Assembly: GCF_004770615.1 (NCBI RefSeq)
Contig: NZ_RQER01000011.1
Location: 62,001 to 126,000 of the forward strand
Reading direction: 5' to 3'
From: Leptospira langatensis
GTDB taxonomy: Bacteria; Spirochaetota; Leptospiria; Leptospirales; Leptospiraceae
Length of the DNA: 64,000 bases
Shown here: positions 39,808 to 48,841 of the stretch, piece by piece
How the letters are laid out: each line of letters opens with the position of its first letter
How positions within the stretch are numbered: position 1 is the stretch's first letter
Translations under genes and position numbers: made by a program
Notes under the pieces: model-generated
Databases searched by the model: none
Seen by the model: only the letters and a program-made list of their open reading frames with translations
Told to the model about the DNA's origin: nothing

Positions 39808-40869
39808 ATGAGCCAAGAGAAACCAGTAGTACTGATCATGGCGGGAGGAAAGGGAGAAAGATTCTGGCCTAGATCCAGGGTCTCCACTCCCAAACAACTC
39901 CAGAAAGTGTATTCTAAGAATACGCTTTTAAAAGAGACTTTGAATCGTGCATATACGATCACGAGTCCGGACAGAGTGTTCATCGGAACGAATGCTACTC
40001 TGAAAAAAGCGATCCTCGCGCAAGAGAGGAATTTTCCGGAGAACAACTTCATCATAGAACCGGAAGGAAAGAATACGGCTCCGATCATCGCGTTAGCTTC
40101 TCTTTATTTTCAAGAGAAGTTTGGGGATCCAGTGCAAGTGGTCCTTTCTGCAGATGCATGGGTGAATTCGGAGAAGGAATTCGCAAAGACCATCCAGAAG
40201 GCACTTACCGAAACCAAGGAACATCTCGTACTTTTAGGGATCAAACCCAATCGTCCGGAAGTAGGTTACGGCTATATCGCGGCAGGCAAACCGACTCAAA
40301 AAGGTTTCGAAGTGAAGTCCTTCTTCGAGAAGCCGGACGTGAAGACCGCGATGAAGTATATTAAGAAATCCAATATCTATTGGAACCCGGGGATATTTCT
40401 CTGGAGAACCAGTTTGATCCTGGAAGAGTTCTCGGCTTATTCCCCTAAGATACTCAAACCGTTAAAGGACAGATTCCCATTCAAGAAGATGGGGGATCTG
40501 GGAGAAGCGTTCAAACTTCTTCCTTCCGAACCGGTAGATATCGCCATCATGGAAAAGAGCGCACGCATCCGAATGGTAGAGGCTAGCTTCTCTTGGGATG
40601 ATGTAGGCTCTTGGTTGTCCTTGGAGAGAGTCCTTCCTGGGGATTCCCAAGGGAACCGCCATATAGGTAAGGAAATTCTATTTTATAAATCCGGAAACAA
40701 CGTCACTCAGACTCGAAAGGAATTCACCGCTCTGTTAGGAGTCAACGATATCGTCGTAGTCGAAGAAGAAGACGTGCTCTTTATCGCTTCTAAAGAAGGA
40801 GTAGGTGATATCAAGAGTATGGTTGCCGAGATACGTAAAAATAAAGGTTTACAAAAGTACACCGAATAA
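39808..40869 (+). CDS. Mannose-1-phosphate guanylyltransferase
   Basis: A 353-residue nucleotidyltransferase making GDP-mannose. Signature motifs: the N-terminal [14 protein letters not shown] with STPKQ, the [13 protein letters not shown] block, VVLSADAWV in place of the usual PSDH, GYIAAGK, and SFFEKPD. The C-terminal phosphomannose isomerase domain of ManC-type fusions is absent, so it is the monofunctional form. It starts 3 bases after the SPFH-like gene and probably belongs to the miaA-hfq operon. The product likely feeds lipopolysaccharide sugar synthesis. Confidence 0.9.
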   Translation: MSQEKPVVLIMAGGKGERFWPRSRVSTPKQLQKVYSKNTLLKETLNRAYTITSPDRVFIGTNATLKKAILAQERNFPENNFIIEPEGKNTAPIIALASLYFQEKFGDPVQVVLSADAWVNSEKEFAKTIQKALTETKEHLVLLGIKPNRPEVGYGYIAAGKPTQKGFEVKSFFEKPDVKTAMKYIKKSNIYWNPGIFLWRTSLILEEFSAYSPKILKPLKDRFPFKKMGDLGEAFKLLPSEPVDIAIMEKSARIRMVEASFSWDDVGSWLSLERVLPGDSQGNRHIGKEILFYKSGNNVTQTRKEFTALLGVNDIVVVEEEDVLFIASKEGVGDIKSMVAEIRKNKGLQKYTE

Positions 40870-40906
40870 TTTGCTGGCAAGTTAGGAACAGACTCAGGAG
40901 AACCGA

Positions 40907-41002
40907 ATGCCTTCCGGTAAAAAAAGAAAGCGAAGAAAGATCGCGACTCATAAGAGGAAGAAAAAAAGAAGACAGAATCGTCATAAGAAGAAAGGCAAAT
41001 AG
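40907..41002 (+). CDS. bS22/mS38-type small basic ribosomal protein (AURKAIP1/COX24 domain)
   Basis: A 31-residue protein, MPSGKKRKRRKIATHKRKKK followed by RRQNRHKKKGK, preceded by CAGGAG at ideal spacing. 21 of 31 residues are Lys or Arg. The pattern S-G-K-K-R-K-R-x-K-(I/M)-x-x-H-K-x-K-K-x-x-R-x-x-R-H-K-K-K is that of the AURKAIP1/COX24 domain, the bacterial relatives of mitochondrial mS38 that bind the small ribosomal subunit near the decoding region. It is easily missed because of its size. It is followed at once by a terminator. Confidence 0.88.
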   Translation: MPSGKKRKRRKIATHKRKKKRRQNRHKKKGK

Positions 41003-41025
41003 ATCCCAATTACTTGGATTCTGTT

Positions 41026-41058
41026 AGACCGGGAAATCGAAAGATAACCCGGTCTTTT
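41026..41058 (+). terminator. Rho-independent terminator of the miaA-hfq-mannosyl operon
   Basis: Arms AGACCGGG and CCCGGTCT around a 14-base loop, followed by TTTT, 24 bases after the small basic ribosomal protein gene. Confidence 0.85.
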
Positions 41059-41148
41059 CGCCTCAGGTTCGAGGGTCCCCTCGAAATTCCTAAAACCCCC
41101 TTCACAAGATCTAAAGCAAATTTTAAAAATGTCCGATAGGTTGGCTGT

Positions 41149-41880
41149 ATGGCCTCCTTCCAGGATTATTCCGTTTTGAGACGATGGTGGAAACCCGAGT
41201 TTCCTCCCGCGAAAGGATATACGAAATCGTATCAATCCAAGACTCCAGACGGAGACGTCTTACAGGCGGATTTTCATTTCCACGATCGTAAGATCAGACT
41301 TACCTTAGAGGTTGCAGGCGAGAACGGTAGGATCTACGTCGCCACGATTCGGGACGGAGCCATCCTAAAGGAAACCGATCTCAGTACCGGAAGATCGTAT
41401 CCTCTCTATTCCAGATTTTCCCCTTTTAGGGATCTACTTTCTTCTCTTCCGGACAAGGATGCTCTTCAGATCTTGGGCGGAGCTTATGGGGTTTCTCCGG
41501 AACCTTTGGGCGGACCAGAGAGAAGAGCTCCCAAACCCTGGGAAGTTTCCACCAAGTACGATCATATTTTTGGGATCGATAGAGGACCTTCTTACTGGGA
41601 AAGAATTTTCAGAAGAGAAAGAAAAGAGCCCTTATGGACCAGGATCCGCAGAAGATTCTGGGGAGATTTCCAAGACTATGCTTTAGGGATTATCTCCGCC
41701 TTAGGAGTCTGGTACGCGTACATGGATTTTTATTTACTCGGTTTTGCCTTGGCGGTTTTCGGTTTGCTTTTTGGCGGATTGGACTGGATACTGAGGAAAC
41801 GCGATCCGCTGTTCTCTAAGGTACTATTATTCCTGGGTTCCGGATCGTATTTTTATTATTACGGATTCACCCGTTTCTAA
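41149..41880 (+). CDS. Hypothetical protein with two C-terminal membrane segments
   Basis: A 243-residue protein without a recognised family. The first 180 residues are soluble and charged. Two hydrophobic segments follow, about 180-205 ([34 protein letters not shown] may fold as two close helices) and a last one at about 222-240. It lies 9 bases before cheW, with GGAGGGGG between, so it may be co-expressed with the chemotaxis adaptor. No link between the two functions can be read from the sequence. Confidence 0.65.
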   Translation: MASFQDYSVLRRWWKPEFPPAKGYTKSYQSKTPDGDVLQADFHFHDRKIRLTLEVAGENGRIYVATIRDGAILKETDLSTGRSYPLYSRFSPFRDLLSSLPDKDALQILGGAYGVSPEPLGGPERRAPKPWEVSTKYDHIFGIDRGPSYWERIFRRERKEPLWTRIRRRFWGDFQDYALGIISALGVWYAYMDFYLLGFALAVFGLLFGGLDWILRKRDPLFSKVLLFLGSGSYFYYYGFTRF

Positions 41881-41889
41881 GGAGGGGGA

Positions 41890-42354
41890 ATGTCCGCCGA
41901 AATAGAACACCAATACATTCTCTTCAGTTTGGGGGATGAGGAATACGCTCTTCCCATCGTGCTGGTGGACGAGATCATTAAGATCAGCAACCTGGTCAAG
42001 GTCCCTCGTTCCAAAAACTTCTTCGCAGGGATCATGGATATCCGTGGCAAGGTTGTGAAGATGGTGGACCTAGGCGTGAAGCTGAATATTCCTCATACCC
42101 ATGACCAAGGTTACGATAGAGCGATCGTGGTCAAGATAGGCGGAGAATCCGTTGGCATCATAGTAGACAAGGTGGCTAACGTGGCTCTCTTTCCTCCGGA
42201 AAGTGTGAATCCTCCTCCTCCTTCTATCAAAGGGATTTCTTCCCGCTATATAACGGGTGTGGGAAAGAAAGACGATCGATTCATCATACTCATCGATATA
42301 GAGAAGATTCTAGGTTCGGAAGAACTTGCGGAGTTGGGTAGCGCGGCAAAATGA
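41890..42354 (+). CDS. cheW: Chemotaxis adaptor CheW
   Basis: A 154-residue adaptor that couples chemoreceptors to the CheA kinase. It is a single CheW domain with [24 protein letters not shown], the conserved [25 protein letters not shown], and ILIDIEKIL at the end. A GGAGGGGG ribosome site precedes the ATG. The stop overlaps the next ATG (ATGA). No other che genes are in the window, so this is one of the scattered CheW copies typical of spirochaetes. Confidence 0.95.
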   Translation: MSAEIEHQYILFSLGDEEYALPIVLVDEIIKISNLVKVPRSKNFFAGIMDIRGKVVKMVDLGVKLNIPHTHDQGYDRAIVVKIGGESVGIIVDKVANVALFPPESVNPPPPSIKGISSRYITGVGKKDDRFIILIDIEKILGSEELAELGSAAK

Positions 42355-44282
42355 ATCCTTCCCGTTTGAGCCAGGGAGTCTCGGTCCTTCTTCTTTCTTT
42401 GGTAGGATGGACCGGCACTCCTCTCCAAGCGGACGAACAAGACCAAAGGCTGGACCCTGCGGGTATCTATAGACTTCCTCACGAAGTCATTTCTCCGGCC
42501 AATCTGCAAAAACTCAGAGAATCCTTACTCAACGAAGAATCAGTAGCGGACCCGATCTCTTCCATTCGTGCGGTACTCGATCCATACTATGCTCAATTCG
42601 TAGATCCTAAACGAACAGAAGAAGAAAGAAGATTAGGTCGTATCTTTACAGAGAAAACGGACAGGAATTCTCTTAGGCTTTTGATCCTGAAAATGATGGG
42701 AAAGATCACTCAGGCAAATGTGCTGAGAGATTCTCCCATTCTCTACGAACTGCATTGGTTACTCAGTAAAGAGTATTCTAAAAAAAAACAGAACTTTAAG
42801 GCCATGGAAGAAGCGGTCACCGCTTTGAGATACAGGGACTTCGCTCATACGGAAGATTATTTTATTGAAGAAGATCGGCTCAAAGAGCTTTACGATACGA
42901 ACGAAATAGATAGATCTAAGGCTCACGCTCAGGCCAAAAAGGATCTGGATCGTGCGATCGATGATCACAAAAAAGCTAAGGACAAGGTCCATCTATTAGA
43001 AGCGGCGATTGTAAGAGAAAAAGAGCTTTTATTCGACACTACTGTTCCAGCAAGAAAGGTTTCTCCGAGCGATATCTCCCAGGCCAAGCAGGATTCTAAA
43101 TCCGCAGAGGATCGCTTGCGCGCGGCCGAGAACGCATACAAGGATTCGTTCGAAAAGAATTACTATCCTTATTTTAAACGCAAATCCAGAGAGGATGCGG
43201 ATGCGATCTTTACATTAGCAAAATATGTTAAAGATTCGGAAAACGAGAATAAGGAAAGATTGAAGGTAGTGAACAAAGCCTCGGTAAGCGGGCAGGGGAT
43301 CTTCGTTCTATTCGATTATAAGAGGAACACGGACTATTTTGCGTATGCTGCTCTCTTGGAATTGGCATTTCGTCTGGATCCGGAATATTCTCCTGTAGTT
43401 TTAGCTCTCGCAGAAGAACTTAAGGCTTCGGGCAAGAAGGGAAAGTCTTTGGACTTTTATCTGAAATACCTGGCTCTCGCTCTCAAAGAGAACAAGACTC
43501 CCGCAGAGATCGCATATGTATATAGATCCATCGCTTCTCTGCATACCGAGCTTAAGCAATATGTTCTCGCGGGAGAATATTACGAAAAATATTATCAGTC
43601 CGAACCGGATGAGAAGAAGAAGGGACTGTATGCATTTGAACTAGGTTCCTTCTTCGATACTAAGGTGGGAAATCTAGAACTCGGAAAGAAATATTATGGT
43701 GATTGGCTGAATGCAAGAGAGCAGGAAAAGGCGACTGCGGATCTTTCCTTTCCGGATTCCCAAGAAAGGATCAGAATGGAGACCTTGGCCTATCTAGGGA
43801 TCTCCAGGCTGTATAGATACGAGAAGAAGCCGGCATTAGAAAGAGATGAACTCCTGAAATCTGTCCAAGCATACAATCGATTGAGAGAGAATCTGCGAGC
43901 GGAAGAAGAGAAATATTCCCAAGGGAAGAAGGAACTGCTTACGATCAAGAAGGGACTCTTGGACCGAACGAACGACCAGGACATGGCTCAGTACAGGTTG
44001 AAGAGCCTGGAGTTAGAAGAGTCCAAGGAAAAGATGGATATCATCCGAACTAAGCTAGATTCTTCTCCGGGGGCGAGGGCCATGCAGAGACTCTCTATCT
44101 TGTACGAATTTGAAAAGAATTACTCCGAGTCTAAGAAGGTGAACGAAGAGATCTTGAAGGTGGGCAACCAAACCGAGATCAATCTTGCTCTAAAGAACAT
44201 AGAAAGGATCAATAAGATCCTGGAAGATGGGATCCAAAGAGATCCGTATCCTAGGGATCCTCTTGCGGGAGATACGTACTAG
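42351..44282 (+). CDS. Exported helical/TPR protein (643 aa)
   Basis: A signal peptide (about residues 1-27, ending LQA) precedes a long helical protein: a coiled-coil-rich section (about 195-285, with [33 protein letters not shown]) and TPR-like repeats (about 330-460, [60 protein letters not shown]). It overlaps the cheW stop by 4 bases. Unknown role; a periplasmic scaffold is possible, perhaps linked with motility or envelope shape by its position. Confidence 0.7.
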   Translation: MNPSRLSQGVSVLLLSLVGWTGTPLQADEQDQRLDPAGIYRLPHEVISPANLQKLRESLLNEESVADPISSIRAVLDPYYAQFVDPKRTEEERRLGRIFTEKTDRNSLRLLILKMMGKITQANVLRDSPILYELHWLLSKEYSKKKQNFKAMEEAVTALRYRDFAHTEDYFIEEDRLKELYDTNEIDRSKAHAQAKKDLDRAIDDHKKAKDKVHLLEAAIVREKELLFDTTVPARKVSPSDISQAKQDSKSAEDRLRAAENAYKDSFEKNYYPYFKRKSREDADAIFTLAKYVKDSENENKERLKVVNKASVSGQGIFVLFDYKRNTDYFAYAALLELAFRLDPEYSPVVLALAEELKASGKKGKSLDFYLKYLALALKENKTPAEIAYVYRSIASLHTELKQYVLAGEYYEKYYQSEPDEKKKGLYAFELGSFFDTKVGNLELGKKYYGDWLNAREQEKATADLSFPDSQERIRMETLAYLGISRLYRYEKKPALERDELLKSVQAYNRLRENLRAEEEKYSQGKKELLTIKKGLLDRTNDQDMAQYRLKSLELEESKEKMDIIRTKLDSSPGARAMQRLSILYEFEKNYSESKKVNEEILKVGNQTEINLALKNIERINKILEDGIQRDPYPRDPLAGDTY

Positions 44283-44285
44283 CTC

Positions 44286-44783
44286 CTAATTCTTCTTTGC
44301 CTTGGTATATTTTTCTATATCGTCGGCGGTCTGCTCTTTTTCTTCTTCCTGTGGCTCCGGCTCTATCACCTTGAATTCCACATTGTCTATCACATCTCCT
44401 TCGTAGGAGATCTTCATTAGATACTTGCCGGGAACTAATTCCTGGAAGCTACCTGTGATACTAGAAGTGGACGTGTCCGGGCGTTTGCGTTTTACCTCTA
44501 TTTCATTGAATCCCACTTGGAACCTACTAAGACTTACGTAGATCTCCGCTTCCGGATTCGGCATCTTAGAGAATTTGTATAAGTACACCAGGGTCTTGTC
44601 GGAAGGGAATACCAACTTCTCTCTGGTGAGTGTGAATTCTTGCACATTCCCGAACTTCTTCTCCAAAGAACCTAACTTGGATTCGTCTAACACCGCCCAG
44701 CCGAATTCTCCTGTCATTCCTAGACAGGAACTTAAAAATAAAATGCAGTAGAAAATGATGAAATAGAAAAACCGGATCTTCAA
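44286..44783 (-). CDS. Hypothetical lipoprotein (165 aa)
   Basis: The signal peptide ends in a good lipobox (FLSSC, Cys20). The mature part looks like a beta sandwich (LVYLYKFSKMPNPEAEIYVSLSRFQVGFNEIEVKRKR... GSFQELVPGKYLMKISYEGDVIDNVEF), recalling carboxypeptidase-regulatory or Ig-like folds, with a Glu/Lys-rich tail. No family name is certain. Its ATG overlaps the end of a 61-residue membrane protein gene, and it ends 3 bases from the convergent helical protein gene. Confidence 0.7.
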   Translation of the reverse strand: MKIRFFYFIIFYCILFLSSCLGMTGEFGWAVLDESKLGSLEKKFGNVQEFTLTREKLVFPSDKTLVYLYKFSKMPNPEAEIYVSLSRFQVGFNEIEVKRKRPDTSTSSITGSFQELVPGKYLMKISYEGDVIDNVEFKVIEPEPQEEEKEQTADDIEKYTKAKKN

Positions 44784-44965
44784 TTGGGCTCTTCTCCCTT
44801 GCCGACTACTTTTGCTCTATCCGAGATATCCTTTTCTTTGGGAGAGGATCCTCTTTCGGGGAATATCACTCTGAATCTAGCGTTATCCGCTTGTCTGGGA
44901 TAAAGAGCGTTCTGTATCAAACGATAGGTTAAGTATGCCAATATTATAAAAAGGAGTAATTTCAT
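44780..44965 (-). CDS. Small single-pass membrane protein (61 aa)
   Basis: One N-terminal membrane segment (MKLLLFIILAYLTYRLIQNAL) followed by a charged tail that ends EPN. The stop overlaps the next lipoprotein ATG, which supports translation of both. Small proteins of this layout often sit in front of lipoproteins in Leptospira; no function is known. Confidence 0.65.
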   Translation of the reverse strand: MKLLLFIILAYLTYRLIQNALYPRQADNARFRVIFPERGSSPKEKDISDRAKVVGKGEEPN

Positions 44966-44989
44966 GAAAAGTCTGAATTACCGTTCCAC

Positions 44990-45018
44990 TCGAGAGAGAA
45001 GAAAGGAGTCCGTATAAG
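44990..45018 (+). promoter_or_regulatory. Candidate promoter of a small RNA
   Basis: TCGAGA (44990-44995, four of six bases of the -35 consensus), a 17-base spacer and TATAAG (45013-45018). The expected start of transcription, near 45025, coincides with the beginning of a perfect hairpin. It lies upstream of and divergent from the small membrane protein gene. Confidence 0.45.
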
Positions 45019-45024
45019 TCGATG

Positions 45025-45176
45025 CTTGCCGGAAAAGTGATTCCGGCAACCCGATTTCCAAAAAACCGGCTTGCGAAACAGAGTAATGGTATTACCAATT
45101 GAGCAATTGCGGGAATACCCGAATGTGAGCCACTCAAGTCCCACCTGGATCTTGGATCCGAGTGGGATTTTTTTTT
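45025..45176 (+). ncRNA. Candidate structured small RNA, about 150 nt
   Basis: No coding frame explains this stretch, yet it has all the marks of a transcription unit: a promoter-like pair just upstream, a perfect 9-bp hairpin at its 5' end (TTGCCGGAA 45026-45034 with TTCCGGCAA 45041-45049), a short CGGG/CCCG hairpin near 45109-45120, and a strong intrinsic terminator at 45139-45176 that no upstream plus-strand gene needs. It does not match tRNA, tmRNA, 6S, RNase P or SRP RNA by eye. Hfq is encoded in the same window, so an Hfq-dependent regulatory RNA is plausible. An untranscribed relic is the alternative. Confidence 0.5.
45139..45176 (+). terminator. Strong Rho-independent terminator of the candidate small RNA
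   Basis: A 13-position stem with one mismatch and one G-T pair (TCCCACCTGGATC / GATCCGAGTGGGA), a three-base loop, and nine T. The nearest plus-strand coding gene ends 850 bases upstream, so its natural client is a short RNA starting near 45025. Confidence 0.85.
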
Positions 45177-45258
45177 ATCCTTTTCCGGCTTTATGTTTTT
45201 ACCAAGGATAGAAATAGGAATGATCCGGGATTGTTGCAGGGAATAAAAAGTCCGGATC

Positions 45259-45699
45259 TCAAATGAGTCCGGATTCGCTGTATATATAATTCTTTAAGTT
45301 TTTATTCTCTTCTTCCGTTTTTGCAATCTTCGCTTTTACTGCATCTCCGATAGAAATAATGCCTACCAATCTGTTCCCATCCAAGATCGGCATATGCCGA
45401 ATTCTTTTTTTGAGCATAACTTCCAGAACATCATCCACTTGGTCGGTAGGCTGCATGGTAGTCAATTGAGTGGACATCACATCTCCCACGGTCTTATCGA
45501 ATACACCATCCCTATCGGTCGAAGCAAAATGCAGCAAATCCCTCTCCGTAAAGATGCCCGCGAGTTTCCCCCCATTCAGCACGATTACGGAACCTATATC
45601 ATACTTGGTCATAAATCGGATCGCTTCCCAAACGGTGGTCTGAGGCTCCACCGAAAGGATTTTACGGTCCTTCTTATCCAAGACGTCTTTTACGAGCAT
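45259..45699 (-). CDS. CBS-pair protein
   Basis: 146 residues from the ATG at 45699 with AGAGGTG upstream; a longer in-frame start exists but adds nothing recognisable. Two CBS motifs in tandem fill the protein: VLDKKDRKILSVEPQTTVWEAIRFM...IVLNGGKLAGIFTERDLL, then VGDVMSTQLTTMQPTDQVDDVLEVM...MPILDGNRLVGIISIGDAV. Stand-alone CBS pairs bind adenine nucleotides and regulate partners. No partner is adjacent. Confidence 0.9.
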   Translation of the reverse strand: MLVKDVLDKKDRKILSVEPQTTVWEAIRFMTKYDIGSVIVLNGGKLAGIFTERDLLHFASTDRDGVFDKTVGDVMSTQLTTMQPTDQVDDVLEVMLKKRIRHMPILDGNRLVGIISIGDAVKAKIAKTEEENKNLKNYIYSESGLI

Positions 45700-46039
45700 G
45701 GTCACCTCTAGGCCAATGAGTTTAGTGATTTGGGACCTCTGATTCAAGGACTTTTTCTAAAAAGAAAACCGTACTTATATATGCTTTTAGGCTAATTTAA
45801 GGTAAATTCAGGACGAAAATCTTGCAAATTTACATGAAAATTCATGCAGAATCCGATTTGGACCATTTCCATGATTTCTTTATCACGACCTAATTGATAA
45901 AATATAATGGTACGGTTTGAAAATGATCCGGATTTGTTCTAATTCTCAAAAAAGGATTTCCCAATTCTCTCCTAACGTGGGAGCATTACGGCGTAGGGAT
46001 TTTTTTCATTACTTCAGGAATATCTTAAACAAGTAATCT
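45700..46039. other. Intergenic region between the CBS gene and the hybrid sensor gene
   Basis: About 340 bases, A+T rich, divergent promoters expected. I see no coding frame that convinces; a 19-codon frame starting near 45834 is too short and without support. An imperfect inverted repeat (CATGAAAATTCATG) lies at about 45833-45847 and could be an operator. A run of T at about 46001-46007 is not preceded by a clear stem. Confidence 0.45.
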
Positions 46040-47536
46040 ATGAGTCTTTCTTCTTCCGAACAGCCGAATATCTTAATCGTAGAAGACGAATGGTTGCTTT
46101 CTTTTAACCTGCAAAAGACCTTGCAGAACCTGGGTTATAAGATTGCAGGTGTGGCGGCTAACGGACTGGATGCCCAGTCCATTTTCAAGGAAACCAATCC
46201 GGATCTGGTGCTAATGGATATCTCCATCGAAGGGGATATGGACGGGATCCAGACTGCGCAAAGCATCCAAAGGATCAAGGATGTTCCTATCGTTTTCATG
46301 ACCGCGTATACGGACGATTCCACGTTCATGAGAGCCATGGATGCGGCTTCCACATATGCGTATATCACCAAGCCTTTCCAGAATCACCAGCTCAAGTCTT
46401 CGATCGAGATCGCTCTTCGCCAGCAAAAGCGTTTAGGAAGAGTAAAAGAGAGCGGCAAGGAATTCAAGAACGTAATCCAAAGTATCTCGGAAGGCGCGGT
46501 TTCCTTGGATGCGGACGGGAATATCATCTTCCTGAATCATGCTGCCGAAGATCTGACCGGATGGTCCTTGAGCGAGGCGATCGGTAAACCGGGAGATCTG
46601 GTCCTTTCCTTCATCCAGACCCAGATCGGTTCTTCCGAGCATCCGGACCATTTAGGTCATAATCTAAGGTATATTCCCGCAGTACTTGTCCGCAAGGACG
46701 AACGAAAAGTGAGAGTCGGATTCCGCGTTTCTCCCATCCGGGACGAAGAGAATCGGATCGTAGGAAGCATTGTCACCTTCTCCGAATTGGATCTTCTTTC
46801 CGTTTCCGAAAAAAGGATCTCCGAAATGGAGAAGGTGATCCAATCCGAAATGCGTTTGGAATCCATTCAGAAATTGGCTGCGGGGATCGCTCATGAGATT
46901 AATAACCCTCTCATGGGAGTGATCAATTACGGTAACATTATCCGAAATAGAAAAGAACTCAGTCCGGATATCCGGAATTACGCGAGAGTCATCATAGAGC
47001 AGGGAGAAAGGATCTCCGGTATTATTCGCAACCTCATTCTATTCTCCAGATCCGATAACGAGGAACCGAGCTGGGGAAGGCTAGACGATATTCTCTTCGG
47101 TGTAGAAGGAATGATCTCCGAACTTCTTAAGACCAAGAACCTTGAGCTCTCTAAGAATATTGCGGAAGATCTACCGGATATTTTCCTGAAGCAAAATCAG
47201 ATTAAAGAAGTCTTATATTACTTGCTCTATTTCTATGCGGACGGCGTGGGATCGGATCTGAAAGGAAGCACCATCCATCTGAACGCATTCTTAAGCAAAG
47301 GCGAGACGGAAGAAGAATCCATTTTAGAGATCCGTCTCTCCGGTTCTATGAAAGAAGAGCTGGATCCTGAGAATGCGTTCCAACCATTCGAGAGGATCCA
47401 ATCGGATGATTCTAGGATAGGAATGGGACTTTCTGTTTGTTACGGGATCATTCAGTCCAACCGAGGCAAGCTCACGGTGCAAAAGACCAGCGCAGGCACT
47501 GATTTCTGCGTTCGTTTACCTGTTCAGACTAAATAG
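46040..47536 (+). CDS. Receiver-PAS-histidine-kinase protein with degenerate ATPase domain
   Basis: 498 residues. The N-terminal receiver domain is intact (acidic E15/D16, phospho-acceptor D60 in LVLMDIS, T/K switch residues in FMTAYTDD and YITKPF). A PAS domain follows (about 143-250). The dimerisation domain has the phospho-His H285 in AAGIAHEINNP. The ATPase domain is unusual: the N-box (391-403, VLYYLLYFYADGV) lacks the conserved Asn, and the G1 box (432-438, RLSGSMK) lacks the Asp of D-x-G-x-G, while the G2 box (IGMGLSV) remains. Family knowledge says those two residues bind Mg-ATP, so autophosphorylation is doubtful. No separate response regulator is adjacent. Confidence 0.88.
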   Translation: MSLSSSEQPNILIVEDEWLLSFNLQKTLQNLGYKIAGVAANGLDAQSIFKETNPDLVLMDISIEGDMDGIQTAQSIQRIKDVPIVFMTAYTDDSTFMRAMDAASTYAYITKPFQNHQLKSSIEIALRQQKRLGRVKESGKEFKNVIQSISEGAVSLDADGNIIFLNHAAEDLTGWSLSEAIGKPGDLVLSFIQTQIGSSEHPDHLGHNLRYIPAVLVRKDERKVRVGFRVSPIRDEENRIVGSIVTFSELDLLSVSEKRISEMEKVIQSEMRLESIQKLAAGIAHEINNPLMGVINYGNIIRNRKELSPDIRNYARVIIEQGERISGIIRNLILFSRSDNEEPSWGRLDDILFGVEGMISELLKTKNLELSKNIAEDLPDIFLKQNQIKEVLYYLLYFYADGVGSDLKGSTIHLNAFLSKGETEEESILEIRLSGSMKEELDPENAFQPFERIQSDDSRIGMGLSVCYGIIQSNRGKLTVQKTSAGTDFCVRLPVQTK

Positions 47537-47638
47537 TCGCTTCACTTTCGGCCTCTGCATTCCTTCGAAAAGCGATGGAAATTTTAGGCTTTTCCCCAAA
47601 ACTAGTCACCAGATCGATAAAACCATAAGGTATTAGGA

Positions 47639-48694
47639 ATGTTAGATAAAATCAAGAGCGCGCTCGGCGCGGAAGCGGATTCCCTGTTAAATCACGTTTC
47701 CAAAACGATCCCTAAGGAGCATCTCACCATCCCGGGACCGAATTATATAGACGAAATCTTCTCCAAATCGGATAGAAACAATTCCGTTCTTAGAAATTTC
47801 CAATCCATTTACAATACAGGTCGTTTGGCTGGAACAGGTTATCTTTCCATTCTTCCTGTGGACCAAGGGATTGAGCATAGCGCAGGAGCTTCTTTCGCAA
47901 AGAACCCAGCTTATTTCGACCCGGAAAATATCGTGAAGCTTGCGATCGAAGGCGGTTGCAATGCGGTTGCTTCTACTTTAGGAGTGCTTGGTCTTGTTTC
48001 CCGTAAATACGCCCACAAGATCCCATTCGTAGTGAAGATCAATCATAACGAACTCTTAAGCTATCCGAACAAATTCGATCAGATCATGTTCGCTAATGTA
48101 GAGCAGGCTTTCGATATGGGAGCTGCCGCTGTGGGAGCCACCATCTATTTCGGTTCTGACGAAAGCTCTCGACAGATCCAAGAGATCTCCGAAGCGTTCC
48201 ATAGAGCTCACGAACTCGGACTAGTCACTATTCTTTGGGCATATCTTAGAAACGATGCTTTCAAGACCGACAAGACCGATTATCATATCGCAACCGACCT
48301 AACCGGACAAGCAAACCATTTGGCTGCTACTATCGAAGCAGATATCGTGAAGCAAAAATTGCCTGAGACCAACTTAGGTGGGTTCAAGGATCTGAAATTC
48401 GGTAAGAAAGACGATAAGATGTATACCGATCTTTCTTCCGAGCATCCGATCGATATGGCAAGATACCAAGTAGCGAACTGCTATATGGGTAAAGTGGGAC
48501 TGATCAATTCCGGTGGACCTTCCGGTTCCAACGACTTGGGTGACGCGGTTAAGGCTGCTGTTATCAACAAGAGAGCCGGTGGAATGGGACTCATCTCCGG
48601 AAGAAAGGCGTTCCAAAAGCCGATGAAGGACGGGGTCGCTCTTCTGAACGCTATCCAAGATGTGTATCTTTCTAAGGATGTAACCTTAGCTTAA
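47639..48694 (+). CDS. fbaB: Fructose-bisphosphate aldolase class I (DhnA/FbaB type)
   Basis: A 351-residue Schiff-base aldolase cleaving fructose 1,6-bisphosphate. Family motifs: the N-terminal [33 protein letters not shown] (candidate Schiff-base Lys region), [21 protein letters not shown], and the phosphate loop [14 protein letters not shown] with the last [19 protein letters not shown]. It is of the archaeal/bacterial class I type rather than the zinc enzyme. Monocistronic with a terminator. Confidence 0.93.
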   Translation: MLDKIKSALGAEADSLLNHVSKTIPKEHLTIPGPNYIDEIFSKSDRNNSVLRNFQSIYNTGRLAGTGYLSILPVDQGIEHSAGASFAKNPAYFDPENIVKLAIEGGCNAVASTLGVLGLVSRKYAHKIPFVVKINHNELLSYPNKFDQIMFANVEQAFDMGAAAVGATIYFGSDESSRQIQEISEAFHRAHELGLVTILWAYLRNDAFKTDKTDYHIATDLTGQANHLAATIEADIVKQKLPETNLGGFKDLKFGKKDDKMYTDLSSEHPIDMARYQVANCYMGKVGLINSGGPSGSNDLGDAVKAAVINKRAGGMGLISGRKAFQKPMKDGVALLNAIQDVYLSKDVTLA

Positions 48695-48754
48695 TTAGAT
48701 ATTTCTAATAAAGAAAATTCCGACCCGTAAAATATACAAACGGAAAGGATCGAG

Positions 48755-48795
48755 GGGAAGGCTGGCTGCGAATAGCGGTTTGCTTTCCCTTTTTT
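48755..48795 (+). terminator. Rho-independent terminator of fbaB
   Basis: Arms GGGAAGGC and GCTTTCCC (one G-T pair) around a 20-base loop, followed by six T; about 60 bases after the fbaB stop. Confidence 0.75.
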
Positions 48796-48841
48796 ATTGT
48801 GCAAATTCATCAATATATCATAGAATACGAAAGGAAACATC

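Noticed and set aside
45040..45140. Possible tRNA on either strand (GCTCAATTGGTAATACC resembles a D-arm on the minus strand)
   Set aside because: The D-stem partner, anticodon stem and T-arm could not be assembled with correct pairing. The stretch is better explained as part of a structured small RNA or relic.
45834..45893. A 19-codon frame in front of the hybrid sensor gene
   Set aside because: No ribosome site and no recognisable product; chance occurrence in A+T-rich sequence is more likely.
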